Positions 49,403 to 60,705 of a DNA stretch of 64,000 nt are shown one piece after another (the first letter of the stretch is position 1; the number at the start of each line of letters is the position of its first letter). The position numbers were made by a program, and so were the translations under genes. The notes under the pieces are model-generated. The model saw nothing but the letters and a program-made list of their open reading frames with translations, was not told where the DNA came from and did no database searches. Source of the stretch: Opisthocomus hoazin. Taxonomy: Eukaryota > Chordata > Aves > Opisthocomiformes > Opisthocomidae. The stretch spans positions 77,924,504 through 77,988,503 of the forward strand of contig NC_134414.1 of NCBI RefSeq assembly GCF_030867145.1, given 5' to 3'.

Positions 49403-52400
49403 GTGAGTCCGGGGGAGCGGGCTGTCAGCCCTGCGCCTGCCTCCGACTCTAAACCCTAGCTCAGAAGCTTGAAGTGGAAACGTGACTTACAAGCGCCTTC
49501 TTATTTTCCCTTTTTTTTTAATAAAAAAAAGTGTTAATTTTATTAATTGGCGCGAAGATCCGCAATTAAATTGGATTCAGGACACGAACCCGCGCAGGAG
49601 AGGGGCCGAGGGGGATTACCCTGCTCCTGCTGACTGAGGCTTTGCTTTGCAGGTTTCGTCCCTCCGACCCTGACTTCTCGGCCGTCCGGTGCCAGTGGCA
49701 CAAGCGTGGGGTTGTCAGACCCTGCGTAAAGAAAATGCTAGCAAATGCTGCAAGCACAGGGAAAGCAAATCACTTTCCTGGGGTTCCTGGCACTCCCGCT
49801 AAATTGACCTTGTTCTCAGCAGTGTGGCATCTTTTGCAAAAACTTGTGTGGTGTAAACCCGGGCCATAGTGTGCATAATGTGCAAGATACAGTGATGGCT
49901 GTGATCAGTGTCACTCTCTAATGCGGGGTCCGCTCACTTGCTAAAACGAAGAAGCCAAAAGAAGACATGGAAAAATGACAAGAACATTACTTTAAATCTC
50001 TGAAGAAATGATGTTAAATGTAAACGTTGGTACTGGTTAGTAGCGGACACTTTTTACTATATTTTGTTTTCCAGATTCAGAGTTGTTGGAGCAAGTAGTC
50101 AGAGGACCATTGTATTTAAAATCTGTAATTTTTGTGGTTACAAGTGGGTAGATTGTAGTTTCAGATGTTTCAGTTTTTGAAATAGCGTAACTTTGCCTTC
50201 AGTCGGCACAGTGATTTTTTTTCTCTGATGTTTTTTATGTCGTTTTCTTTGAGTGTGCATGCTAAAACCATCTGATTAGAAAAATACACGGTGCAGATGA
50301 TAATGGGACTGTCAGGATGTCTAATCAGCAAGGGTAATCATGGTAAACAAGCAGCGAATGACTTGAGGAAAGAGCACATCTGCTTTAAAAAATCATACAC
50401 CATCCTTCGGTGTCAGCATCTCTCAGCTCTGCCTTCCATATGCCTCTGCCCATCCCAGCCTTTGTCATCCGGTTTGCTCCCAAGCTCTGTCATTTCGGTT
50501 CGGCACGTTAGCCTGCAGCCCTCTCCAGCTGCCATCTCTTCTCATTAGCATCTCTTCAATCCTCTTCTCTCGAATGCCTTGTTACTGCATGTGAGATGTG
50601 TCACAAATTCCCTGTCATGTCTGCCTTCCCTAGCCGAACGGGATGGCTCTGAGACTTTATGTAAAGTGGGCAGGGAGTGAATCTGAATGGGTAACATTCA
50701 CGTGTATGCATGTGGATGCATGTAGACATGTATATATTTTATAGATACTTGTTCAGAAGTGTAAACCTGCTGTGTTATAGTGGTATTTATGCCCTTTTTA
50801 TGTTCACTTTTAAGAGTTACCGTGGCAAATGAATGCCCTGGCAGAGATCTAGACAGAACTGGTAGATTTTAGGCAGTGGTTACAGAAACCTTGCCCAGAG
50901 CTTATTTTCTGCATAGAAACATGGATACCTGCGTCGTGTTAACCTGTTCTAGCAACAGAAACAACACGATGCAACCCAGTTGTCCAGTCAGCTCTAATTT
51001 GTAATTTACTGTGGTTTAATTTACAATGTGACGTTCCGTATACACAGCTAGTTTCTCCTGAACAGGTTCCAGTCGAAAAAAATAATGCATTTCTAGAAAA
51101 CGGTCTGCAAAAAAATTTAGTAGATCTTAGAAAATTGAACTGTATTACTAATAATTCATAGATCTAGAAGGGAAACACAGTCCAGATAAGTCAATTTATT
51201 TGAAAGATTATTTTGCTACTGCAAGGTGGCAGGGACACAACAATCAAATGGATCAAGGATAATCATATGCATTTCATTATAAAACTATGAATTCTTCATA
51301 TATGAATATGCAGTGTTGTGTGTAGTAGACGAACATTCTGAAGTACTTGTGAGAGGTGGTGTGTTTGTTTGACAGATCTTTAGTACGGAGGTTACTAGGC
51401 CATGCAGATAGGTTGTGTGCGTTTTCAGGCCTTACCAGTGCACACAGACTATGGAAAATGCAATATGATGTAGCAGAGAGTAATAAAATTTGAAAAGTGT
51501 TCTTTTAGAAGAGGTCATAGGATTTAAGAACTTGATTTAAACTGTTACGTGTAATGATTCACGAGCGTAAGGTGGTGCAGCCTGCTTATTATTTTTTCAA
51601 CCCCTTGGGCTTGATCCAGTAGCCTTTATACAGAGCTGATTTCCATGAGAGTGTGCCAGAGTTAAATATACAGGTTTGTTTAAAAAACCTCCAAATCACT
51701 GAAGAAAAAAGTTGCACCGTGTCTTTGAATCACATAGGTGCTTAAAGGTCCAGTGTCCAGTCCTCGATGTGCATGTCCAGCCTGTACTGGTTGATGCACT
51801 GGAACTGCAGACTGTCACACAGAACGTACACAACATACGTACCGCACAGCTGAACTACAACTATCGCGAAGTGATGTAACAAGGATCATGTAGGTGGAGG
51901 TCAAATCCCGAAATAAATACCAAAGACTTACCAGGGTTGAGCCTGAGAGGCTGTGTGAGGATTTGGAACTTGTCTTAACTAAAATGATGTAAGTGATCCT
52001 ATGCAGCTTACCACTGCTTCCACAGCAATAAGTAAAATGTTTTTGAAAACCTCAAGAACAACAGTATGTTACCAACTAGACAAATATGTAAGATCCATCA
52101 TAAAATCATATATAAAGTCGCCTTTTACTTTGTGACAGTGATACATTTTTGACCCTGTGAAGCTATTTTTTTAATTCTGCCATGATTTCTGTCTGTAATC
52201 TTTTTAATATAAGTAAATAAACTTTAAGAATATTAAGTGGTGGTATGAACAGCTTGATCTGCCATCATTACTTGATAAACAACTATGTTTACTTCATATC
52301 AGAAGTATTAATATTTGTTTGGGTAACAATTTTGAATTAAGTTAGAGTGAGTTAACATATTCTGCCCAAAAGGCGAACTGCTGGAGTAGCCTAACTGTGA

Positions 52401-53366
52401 ACTCTAAATGCTCTTGAGAGGGAGACTATAGTCATGCAAGCTTCTTTCATCACTGTTTAAACTAACATGTATCACTGGGCAATTTTGACAGGCCACACAG
52501 AGTTCATTTTAGCGGCTTAGCTGATAACCAGCAACTTCTTACATTTGATATAATTTGTAATATTTAAATGTGTGCTGGTATGTTGGGTTTTTTTTTGCTA
52601 CTGAGCATGTGCAAAATTGTCTGAAACCTAGGCCACGAAGCTGCTTGGGGGCCTTGGCTGTGTCCTGATTGCAGCGGGTGCTGGGAACAGGCTTTCCCGC
52701 AGCTGCTCTGATCTGTGTTCTTGGAGCACTGCAAACCCATGAGAGAGTATGTGCGAGTGCATCCCATCATATATTGGGAGGAGGCTCCGGAGAAAGGGGG
52801 GAAACGGAATTCGGCTTGCTTAATTTGAAGCAGACTTGGAAAGTTTGTCATTCCTGAGGTGCAGCTCCTAAAGAGAATGCAGTGTGCTGCAAATGGGTGA
52901 ATAGTCTTGAGGAGGGGGGAGTTACGGCTGTGAACTGGGTGCCACCTTCTTCTGCCTGGCGCTGGATGCCCAGTTGTTTTCAGTCTCCCGTTCCAGCTTC
53001 AGCCGTCTCGTATTGGCTAGGATATGTAGCGTCCTTCTCAGTGTCTTGTTCCTGGGGGCCTGATTTTCTGCATGCCTTCTGTAGGAAACCGCTGCATGGC
53101 AGAGCTCCTAAAATTTGAATACTGCAGCCTTCACACCTCTAGTTCTAAGTCTTCATGTTATAAAGACACAAGTAGAACCTGATTTTCAAAATTAGGAAAT
53201 GCTTGTGTGAATCTGATGTTTTCATATGTTGCTTGAACTCTTATTTGTTGTCAGACAACTGGCTGTCTTGATAAAAGAGGTCTTTTATACCAGACAGTGC
53301 GTATAAAATAATTTGACACGAACCGTCAGTTGCTGTTAAATCTAAAAGGAAGAAGATAAAATAATA

Positions 53367-53442
53367 CATGAACTTTTTGCATTTGGGCTAGGGAGAGCCA
53401 TCAGCATGAACTGTTTGCATTGGGAGTAGGGAGGGCCATCAC
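53367..53442. repeat. two-unit tandem duplication, 38 bp
   Basis: CATGAACTTTTTGCATTTGG, continuing to GAGAGCCATCAG, is followed directly by CATGAACTGTTTGCATTGGG, continuing to GAGGGCCATCAC. The two units differ at only a few positions. Confidence 0.8.
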
Positions 53443-53876
53443 GGGTGTATAATTTTTTGTCTTTTTAGTAGGATAATACATCTTTTTCATTTAGCTCTAC
53501 TTTCGGTCGCAGTGATTTATGCACAGAAAAGCAATATTCTAGAGTGTGGAATTATTATTCATCTCTTTCAGGTTAGTACAATTGGTAGCAAGGAAAGAAA
53601 TAGTAAGTGAGAAAGTATGTTAAAATTCTGCTTAAGTCGTTGGTAAAGCTGTCTGTCTTTCAACAGCTAGGACTGTTTCAGGACAGTTCTATTTTGCCGT
53701 CTGGCGCTGGAAAATTCTTCAACCTGAGGCAGTGTTTGTTTTCCACGGTTTGACTTGGTGTACTTAGAGATAAGTCACTGAGTTCTGGAAAATTAAAAAT
53801 TAGAAGGATCCTTTAAGGATCCAGTTGTCCAATTTGGTTGCCTAAAATTGTGTAACTGGATTCAGGCTCAGAGGAC

Positions 53877-53900
53877 TGCCTGCCTGCCTGCCTGCCTGTC
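53877..53900. repeat. (TGCC)n microsatellite
   Basis: About five TGCC tetramers run in a row. Confidence 0.85.
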
Positions 53901-54070
53901 GCTCTCTCGTTAAATTGTTTGTGAGCTAAATACCTGTTTGAAGTGCCGAAACACAGGTTCATCAGACTTGTCAGCCTTTCGTTACCCTCAGTGTAATTAC
54001 TAGCTTTAAATATTCAGAGCAGAGGGTGTACCTCAAAGGTAAGAGAGGTTTTATAGAAGGCAGATACCTG

Positions 54071-55012
54071 CGTGCCATGGGGGCCGCAGGGGTCTCTGCG
54101 AGCAGCGGCCGGGGCTGCCCATGTGGGACCTGCTGCCGGGCACAGCCGAGCCCCTTGGCCAGGCTGGTTGCATCTCGGGGAAAATGTAGTTGATAAATGG
54201 TAAAATGCTGCACGGGCAGTGTGGGGGGTGGGGGTGGGGGGTGTGTGGAAATGTGTGAGAAACAGCTCTGCAGACACCAAGGTCAGAGAAGAAGGAAGAA
54301 GGAAGGGAGGTGGTGTTCCAGGCGCCGGAGCAAGAGATTCGCCTGCAGCCCGTGGAGAGGACCATGCTGGAGCAGATACCCGCTGTGGAGGACCCCACGG
54401 TAGAGCAGGTGGATATTTCTTGAAGGAAACTGCAGCCAGTGCAGAAGAGCCCATGGAGGAGCAGGTTCTCCTGACAGCAACTGTGGCCCATGGAGGACCC
54501 ATGCTGGATCAGGTTTATCCTGATAGACTGCAGCCCATGGAGTGGACACACGCTGGAGCACTTCATTAAGGACTGCAGCGTGTGGGAAGGACCCACGCTG
54601 GAGCAGGGGAATGGTGTGAGGAGGAAGGAACGGAAGAGAGAAACCATTGTGGACTGACCGCAGGCCCCCATTCCCCACCCCCTGCGCTGCTGGGTGCGGT
54701 GGAGGAGGTGGAGGAGTTGGCAGTGTAGGAGTGAAGTCGAATCTGGGGACAAAAAGAGGGGAGGAAGTGTTTTTGTCTTTGTTTCTCACCATCCAACTCT
54801 ATTTCAATTGGCAATAAATTGATTTAATTTTCCCCAGTTTGAGTCCGTTTTGCCTGTGATGATAACTGGTAAGTGATCTTCCTGTCCTTATCTCGACCCA
54901 TGAGCTTTCTCATCTTACTTTCTCCTGCTGGGCTGCTGAGGAGGGGGAGTGAGAGAGTGGTTGGGTGGGTGTCCGGCAGCCAGCCAGGGCCAACCCACTA
55001 CCCCACTGTAAC
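54071..55012 (+). mobile_element. solo ERV LTR, copy B (about 940 bp)
   Basis: It shares the family's landmarks with copies A and C: the block CAGACACCAAGGTCAG, a tandem GGAGCAG module of about six units (54,340-54,610), ACCGCAGGCCCCCATTCCCC, an AATAAA at about 54,813, and CCGTTTTGCCTGTGATGATA leading to ACTG|GTAAGTGATC at 54869. The 5' leader is diverged and the exact ends are uncertain. ACCTG occurs just outside both assumed edges (54066-54070 and 55013-55017) and may be the 5-bp target duplication, although the resulting ends are not TG...CA. A G-rich run at 54,219-54,243 is a G-quadruplex candidate. No retroviral genes are attached. Antisense ORFs of 160-230 codons across it are products of the tandem module. 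Confidence 0.75.
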
Positions 55013-56059
55013 ACCTGTGTTTTTAAATACAAAGCTAAGCTCTGGGCAGTCCTGAGAACTGTCTTGTGAGCACCAGCTTTTGGTGGCAGTTTTCGGGGTG
55101 TAGACCCCAGCTAGCTGGAGCTGTCTCTCTGCAGCCCTGCAGAAGGTGTTTGCACAGTCTTGTGCCTCTGCAGCGTTTTCCTGCTGGCTGACTCCAGGTA
55201 GCTCAGGGCTCACTGTGAGCTGCTCCCTACTCAGTCCCTTGCCAGCTTTTGGATGCAGTATTGAAATGCTGACACCCTCCCTAGACCGTTAAACACCTGT
55301 ATCTTCAGGAACCTTGGAGGCCTAGAAAGAACAAGTTTTTACCCTTTATCGGATAGCCGGTAATTTGTCAGAATTTTGTGTGCTTCAGGGCCAAACCATG
55401 TTGGTTCAGGAGGTCTCACCCCCTGCGCTGTACCCAAATTACTGCATTATTTACTTCTAGCAGTCCTGTGTTCTGTTGCTCTCTACCACAGCTGGGCACG
55501 CATGGTACAATTTAATAATGAACCTTCATTCACTCTCTCTGCCTCCTTCCAAAATATATTAGTGTATTTTATTGATTAATATTAGGTTTGTATTTCTGTG
55601 AATTTTTTTCCTCCTCCTTTCCTACAGAACAAGTTCAGACCACACTGTATACTGAATTTGGATTTTACGGCTGAAATCATTGTAGTGGCTCTGAAATGAG
55701 ATTCAATTTTGCCTACATACTCTTATTTTATAGCTTCTTATTCTTTGACTTTCTAGGGTGAGGAAGCCCCGTTTTTCTCTCTCTCCTTTTTATATGTCCT
55801 TTATCGTTCTTGCCATGCTTTTATTCTGCAGTATCTTTCTGTTGAAGAGGAGGACTAATCGTGTTCCAGATGAGTCCTCGCTGTTGCTCCGTGGAGCAGT
55901 TTTAGTGTTCTTTGTGTCATTAACATTTTCCATGTATACATGGTTAGCTGTTGTGTCAGCAAGCCTGCCCTGCACTGAGCAGGGCATTTCACTGAGCTGT
56001 GCATACATAGTGTTCGTGTTCCCTTTCTGAGAGCATATGGTTGGTTTGGAAGCAGATAA
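55013..56059. other. non-coding interval, no feature seen
   Basis: Lies between LTR copy B and an old LINE-like stretch. The frame at 55758-56030 is hydrophobic but carries no recognisable family and no splice support. Confidence 0.4.
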
Positions 56060-56540
56060 GGTAGTAGTTTACGTGCTTTTCACCGCTATTCATTGATTTG
56101 CATTTGCCAACACTGCATGTCACTAGCCATCAAACTGAGAAATCGATCTGGTTGCTGTGGGTCACCCTGAAGTTCCTTGCACTCCGCTTTTGTTTCTCCT
56201 GCCCACAGTACTTTTTGCCATCCTGAGATCTTCTTGGCTCACTGCTGCTTGTTTTCATCAGCATCGTTAATGAGAGCTTTTCCTGTGCAACCCTGAGGAA
56301 TATTGTTCTTAAACTTTTGCAGGGGTGAAGGTTACTGTTTAAGTCCGTTCTTGCTTTCTGTCTTCGAAGAAGCTAGTTTTTCATCCAAGATAGTATTTGG
56401 TTTCATATCCTATGACTCGTTTTGTTTCTTGGAATAGATTTTGGAAGTCTAAATAAACTATACAACTGTTTCCTGTATTCAGTGCTCCAGTGGCATACTC
56501 AAACCATTCCAGCAGATTAGGAATATCTAATTCCAGTATC
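56060..56540 (-). repeat. ancient CR1/L3-like LINE remnant (probable)
   Basis: Reading the plus strand, short landmarks occur in the order expected for the 5' half of CR1-like ORF2 in antisense: TTCATCAGCATCGTTAATGA, then GTGCAACCCTGAGGAATATT, then TTTTGGAAGTCTAAATAAAC, then ATTCCAGCAGATTAG. Divergence is high, so boundaries and family are approximate. Confidence 0.45.
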
Positions 56541-56600
56541 TGATAGTAGTGTCTAATTCCAGACTAGTAATGTTTAATTTCAGGAGATTAGTAACATCTG
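56514..56600. repeat. degenerate tandem, about 28-bp unit, three copies
   Basis: TATCTAATTCCAG, GTGTCTAATTCCAG and TGTTTAATTTCAG recur at roughly even spacing, each followed by a TAG-T-rich spacer. This is a local imperfect triplication. Confidence 0.55.
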
Positions 56601-59118
56601 GAGAACCTGTGTCAGTTTGAAGTTTAAAGAAATACTGTACTTAATGTTTTTTAACCAAATTTTCAGGAACTGATGTAGAAATGACAGGTCTGGAAATCCA
56701 CCTGTGGCATTTGAAATATAGAAAGGCATTGTTCGCTGCTCTCCAGGTTCAGAAGCAATGTGTCTTGTCAGTGAGATACTACATGTTGTTGGTAGCAAAT
56801 GATCTACATCATCCCTAGACTTCCATCATGTTTTTATTATCTCATACTTTTATTGTTTTAGCAGAGTTATTTATTTTGTTGGAGATTACAAACCAGGTGC
56901 CCCTTGTTTCAGAACGGCTGTAGATAGACATCCAGCTGGTTGTGAATCACCAGAACTAACGACAGGGCTATTGTTGTGTTAGGTGGCAGAGCTAGTCAAG
57001 GTCTTAACTCAGTACTAACTTTGTGTTGGAAATACGTGCTTAGAAAAAAGTCAATGCTTTGTTACTTATCTTACGAATCATTCTGTTTTTCCCACCATCA
57101 AGCTTTTAAAACCTTGAACTGAAATAAAGTGGAAGTTTAATGTGGGTGGGGAATATATGACGCTGTTCAGTGGAAAAGTGACAACTCCTCCCTCCTTCCT
57201 GCAATGCGATAGAGAGTTCTAGTTTGATTTTAAAAACCAGGAAAATTATTTGGCTGAGGTTTAAGGGAGAGCAGGGTCTATACAAAGCAGTAAAATCCAA
57301 GCAGCCCGTGCCATTTTACTCTTAAAAGTTAGCTTTCGTGAGACTTGGTATAGCTCAAAGCAGTGGAAATGAAATGGGCAGCAAGAGCAACTGTTGGTAG
57401 GAAGATGCAATTTGCTGCTGTGCCTTACTTTCTGTCTGTGCGTAGCAATTTGTCAGCAGGAAGCATGCTGCTCTGTTTTTAAATGAAGCGGCTGTGACAC
57501 CTGGCGACTGCCTTGTAGCCTCCCCTTGTAACTTCAGGTCCTGGAACCTGAGTGGTGAGACAGAATGTAGATTGTAGGCTACTTTTGGAGATTTTGGTAA
57601 GCTGAACTTCGAAGAAATCGGTAAAAACAGAAGGAAAAACATGTTTTCTTCTTACCGTGAATTATGTTCAAATTAATATATGAGAAGTGGGAATTACTTC
57701 AGTGCTCACTGTTACGGCAAAATAAATGTTCTAATCACCAAAGCACTATTGTGTGTCATCTATCTAATTCTGTGTTACAAAGTGTGTAATAGAAGCAGTA
57801 ATTATAACTAAAAAATGATTTATCAGAATTTTTCCTGGAGATGAGACATTTTTGGCATCATACCTATTTTGAAACCTATTCATTTGGCTGGTTAAGTTAT
57901 TAATAACAATGTTTCTCTTGAAGGCTGAATAATTTTAAAAGAAATTATATTCATTGATATTTAGAATGGATATACATTAACATATATGTAAATAATTTGA
58001 CAGATGTTTTTTGAACAGATAAAATTGATTCCTTTTGTGAGACTGTTCCAGTCAATATTTTTATATATAGCTATGTTTTTAGCATAAATTATCTGCACTT
58101 TAGGAATTAATTTTTCTGAGTGAACATTCAAATCTGAGACCGAGTTGGAAGATCCCTTTTTATTTTTTTTATATCAATGTGTGGTAGAAATGCTTATTTT
58201 TTCCCTAGTAAAGTTTAAGCTAACTGGTACGTACAGGGCTCAGTTTAAAGTGAGACACAGTTATGCATCAATTGACCTGCACTGAGGTAAAATTAGTAAT
58301 GGGAAATACCAGATTTTTCAGGTGTTAAATGATGCACAAGGGCTATTCCTGGACTCATTTCGTTATTTCTGGATGAAAAAATGAAGTTAATCTATTTTAT
58401 ATTTTGAAATATATTAAATGATTTAAAAAGTTGTTTATGATTCCCTTTAGTTGTCTGGGAGTTGAGTATAAGTAAAGTATCTGTTTTTTAAGAAACTGGC
58501 TGTGTAGCATAGACCTAATCATGGATTGTGAGCTTTGCTTCAGGAATAACTCAGGACGGAATGTTAGTTTCTGTAAGATCTGTATTTCATTTGCTGCTGA
58601 AGCTGAATGTTGTATGGTCAGTGAGACAGAGGATTACAGGTGAAAAAGGGACAGTAGATGGTCTGAAGTAGTTGAATGATCCCAAGAGAATTTCATTCTA
58701 GTCATATCTGAAACCAAAATAGTTCTTGAATGGAGTTTCAAAACTTAAAAAAAAAAATTCAAAATTCAAAGCCTTCACTGAAAGTCCCTCGTTTAAGACA
58801 CTTGTCTTGAGTCTTAAAACCTGTTTTGCAGGTGATAGATGTGATATGAATTTAGTAAGGCATCAAAGGCCAAATCTGGAAAGGTTTTTAGGTCAATTTC
58901 CTAAATCTTGTAGGAGCTGGGCTGCTAAATAGCTTAACAGAGCTTGTCTTGAAGCAGCGTAATAAAAATGACATACGGAAATATTTGGGGGAAAAAACCT
59001 AGTATGTGTTTAGTGCAGAGTTTAGATAATATAGAATTAGTGCATGGCATGTATTAAACTGAGGAATACATTTCATTAATTACCTGCTTGGTTAGTATGC
59101 ATTTTCAGAATAAAAAAC
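56601..59118. other. non-coding interval, no feature seen
   Basis: AT-rich sequence with short ORFs only. No repeat or exon was recognised. Confidence 0.45.
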
Positions 59119-60228
59119 TTCGGTGATTTGACCCTGGATAAATGCCAGGTGCCCACCAAAGCCACTCTATCAGTCCCCCTCCTCTGCTGGACAGGGGAGA
59201 GGAAATATGATGAAAGGCTCGAGGGTTGAGATAAGGACAGGGAGAGATCACTCACCAGTTACTGCGACAGGCACAACAGACTGAACTTGGGGACAGTTAA
59301 TTTAATGTATTACCAACCAAATCAGAGTAGGATAATGAGAAATAAATCCAAATCTTAAAACACCCTCCCCTCACTTCTCCCTTCTTCCTGGACTCCACTC
59401 CCATTTCTCTACCTCCACCCCGCCCCGAGCGGCGCAGGGGGACAGGGAATGGGGGTTACGGTCAGTTCATCACACATTGTCTCTGCTGCTCCTTCCTCCT
59501 CAGGGGCAGGACTCCTCACACTCTGCTCCTGCTCCAGCACCACATGGGATACAGTCCTCCATGAACTCTTCACAAGCTCTTCACAAATTGCCCCAGCATG
59601 GGTCGCTTCCACGGGGTGCAGTCCTTCAGGAACAGGCTGCTCCAGCGTGGGTCCCCCACGGGGTCACAAGCCTTGCCAGCAAACCTGCTCCAGCGTAGGC
59701 TCCTCTCTCCATGGGTCCACAGGTCCTGGCAGAAGCCTGCTCCAGCACGGGCTCCCCACAGGGTCACAGTCTCCTTCAGGCATCCACCTGCTCCGGTGTG
59801 GGGTCCTCCACAGGCTACAGATGGAGATCTGCTCCACCGTGGACCTCCATGGGCCGCAGGGGCACAGCCTGCCTCACCATGGTCTTCTCCACGGGCTGCA
59901 GGGGAAAATCTCTGCTCTGGTGTCTGGAGCATTTCCTCCCCCTCCTTGCTCACTGACCTTGGTGTCTGTGGAGTTGTTTCTCTCACACAGCCTCACTCCT
60001 CTCTGCTGCTGCAGTTGCTGTTGTGCAGGTTTTTCCCCCTTCTTACATACGTTATCCCAGAGGCGCTACCGCTGTCGCTGATGGGCTCGGCCTCGGCCAG
60101 CAGCCGGTCTGTCTTGGAGCCGGCTGGCTTTGGCTCTGTCAGACACAGGGGAAGCTTCTAGCAGCTTCTTACAGAAGCCACCCCTGTACCCCTGAACTAC
60201 CAAAAGCTTGCCATGCAAACCCAGTACA
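59119..60228 (-). mobile_element. solo ERV LTR, copy C (1110 bp)
   Basis: This is the fullest copy, in reverse orientation. Its 5' end, reading the minus strand from 60228, is TGTACTGGGTTTGCATGGCA and its 3' end is near 59119. A perfect 5-bp target duplication AAAAC flanks it (59114-59118 and 60229-60233). It contains a leader with GAAGCTGCTAGAAGCTTCCC, a GATAACGTATGTAAGAAG-type segment, about eight tandem GGAGCAG-ending units (59,560-59,900), and the conserved CAGTAACTG|GTGAGTGATC site (minus-strand GT at plus 59254-59255). The plus-strand 210-codon frame at 59449-60081 is antisense to the tandem module and is not a gene. It lies about 450 bp upstream of the CNGA3 start exon. Confidence 0.9.
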
Positions 60229-60674
60229 AAAACTTATTCATAAACCAGATAAAATTAGCACAGGGGGATCAACTTAATTGGTTGTCCTAGAACGTGTATT
60301 ACCTAGCATTTTGCAGTTGGCTTTCTAACTGTAACCTCCTTTTAATGAGATTTTAAATGAAATTTCACTATGGATAGTAGATGTGACAGTGTAGATATTC
60401 AGAAAGCCCGGAGACTAAAAAGAATATAGTGTCATGTAACTCTTTTCTTTGGTCATGATGAATATTCTTTGTTATGCCTTTACTAGCATTTTTTTCTGTC
60501 TAGTGCAAATAAATCAAGAAACGGGTGTCATAGCATGTGTGTAAATATCAGTGGCTATTCTTCAAGTGGTTGAATTTGCTTTTTGCTGTTCCATTGTTTT
60601 AATAAATTGCTCTTTCTAAGTACGGAGCACATTTCTGCAGCCTCACAAAATGTGTTTTCTTTTTCCTGTTTCAG
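60229..60674. other. immediate upstream flank of CNGA3 start exon
   Basis: AT-rich sequence ends in the acceptor tract TTTTTCCTGTTTCAG of the CNGA3 exon. By eye I did not find a convincing TATA box or photoreceptor CRX-type site. Confidence 0.5.
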
Positions 60675-60705
60675 CTTTCATTTAGATGTTGATATGTAAA
60701 GCAAA
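60675..60705 (+). other. CNGA3: CNGA3 5'UTR portion of start exon
   Basis: It runs from the acceptor (AG at 60673-60674) to the start codon, 31 nt. A short ATG-GTT-less leader contains ATG at 60686 followed in frame by GAT-free codons TTG, ATA and a TGA-type stop, so upstream initiation looks unimportant. The acceptor implies at least one further 5' leader exon upstream. Confidence 0.75.

Larger units (their letters stand above)
48180..49460. promoter_or_regulatory. CpG island, probable promoter
   Basis: About 1.3 kb of dense CpG and very high GC stands out sharply from AT-rich flanks, which is the hallmark of a vertebrate promoter. It lacks an assigned gene. On the plus strand it holds two ATG-containing, donor-terminated candidate first exons (ATG 48768 with donor 48819; ATG 49378 with donor 49403). 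The next recognised coding exon downstream on the same strand is CNGA3 at 60675, so it could be an upstream CNGA3 promoter. It could equally drive an unrecognised gene or lncRNA on either strand. Long ORFs across it, such as 47855-48616, are GC artefacts. Confidence 0.75.
49461..54070. other. non-coding interval, possible CNGA3 5' leader/intron
   Basis: An acceptor-like site at 49652 was noted. Further along is AT-rich sequence with a partial tandem duplication at 53367-53442 and a TGCC microsatellite at 53877-53900. No coding exon is supported. Confidence 0.45.

Noticed and set aside
47855..49459. Long Pro/Ala/Arg/Gly-rich ORFs in several frames on both strands
   Set aside because: They are products of extreme GC with few stop codons in the CpG island.
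54051..54792. Minus-strand ORFs of 160-230 codons over LTR copy B
   Set aside because: Same cause: overlapping open frames generated by the tandem module, no recognisable protein.
59449..60081. 210-codon plus-strand ORF
   Set aside because: It is antisense to the tandem module of LTR copy C; repeats without stops make such frames, and the same happens in copies A and B.
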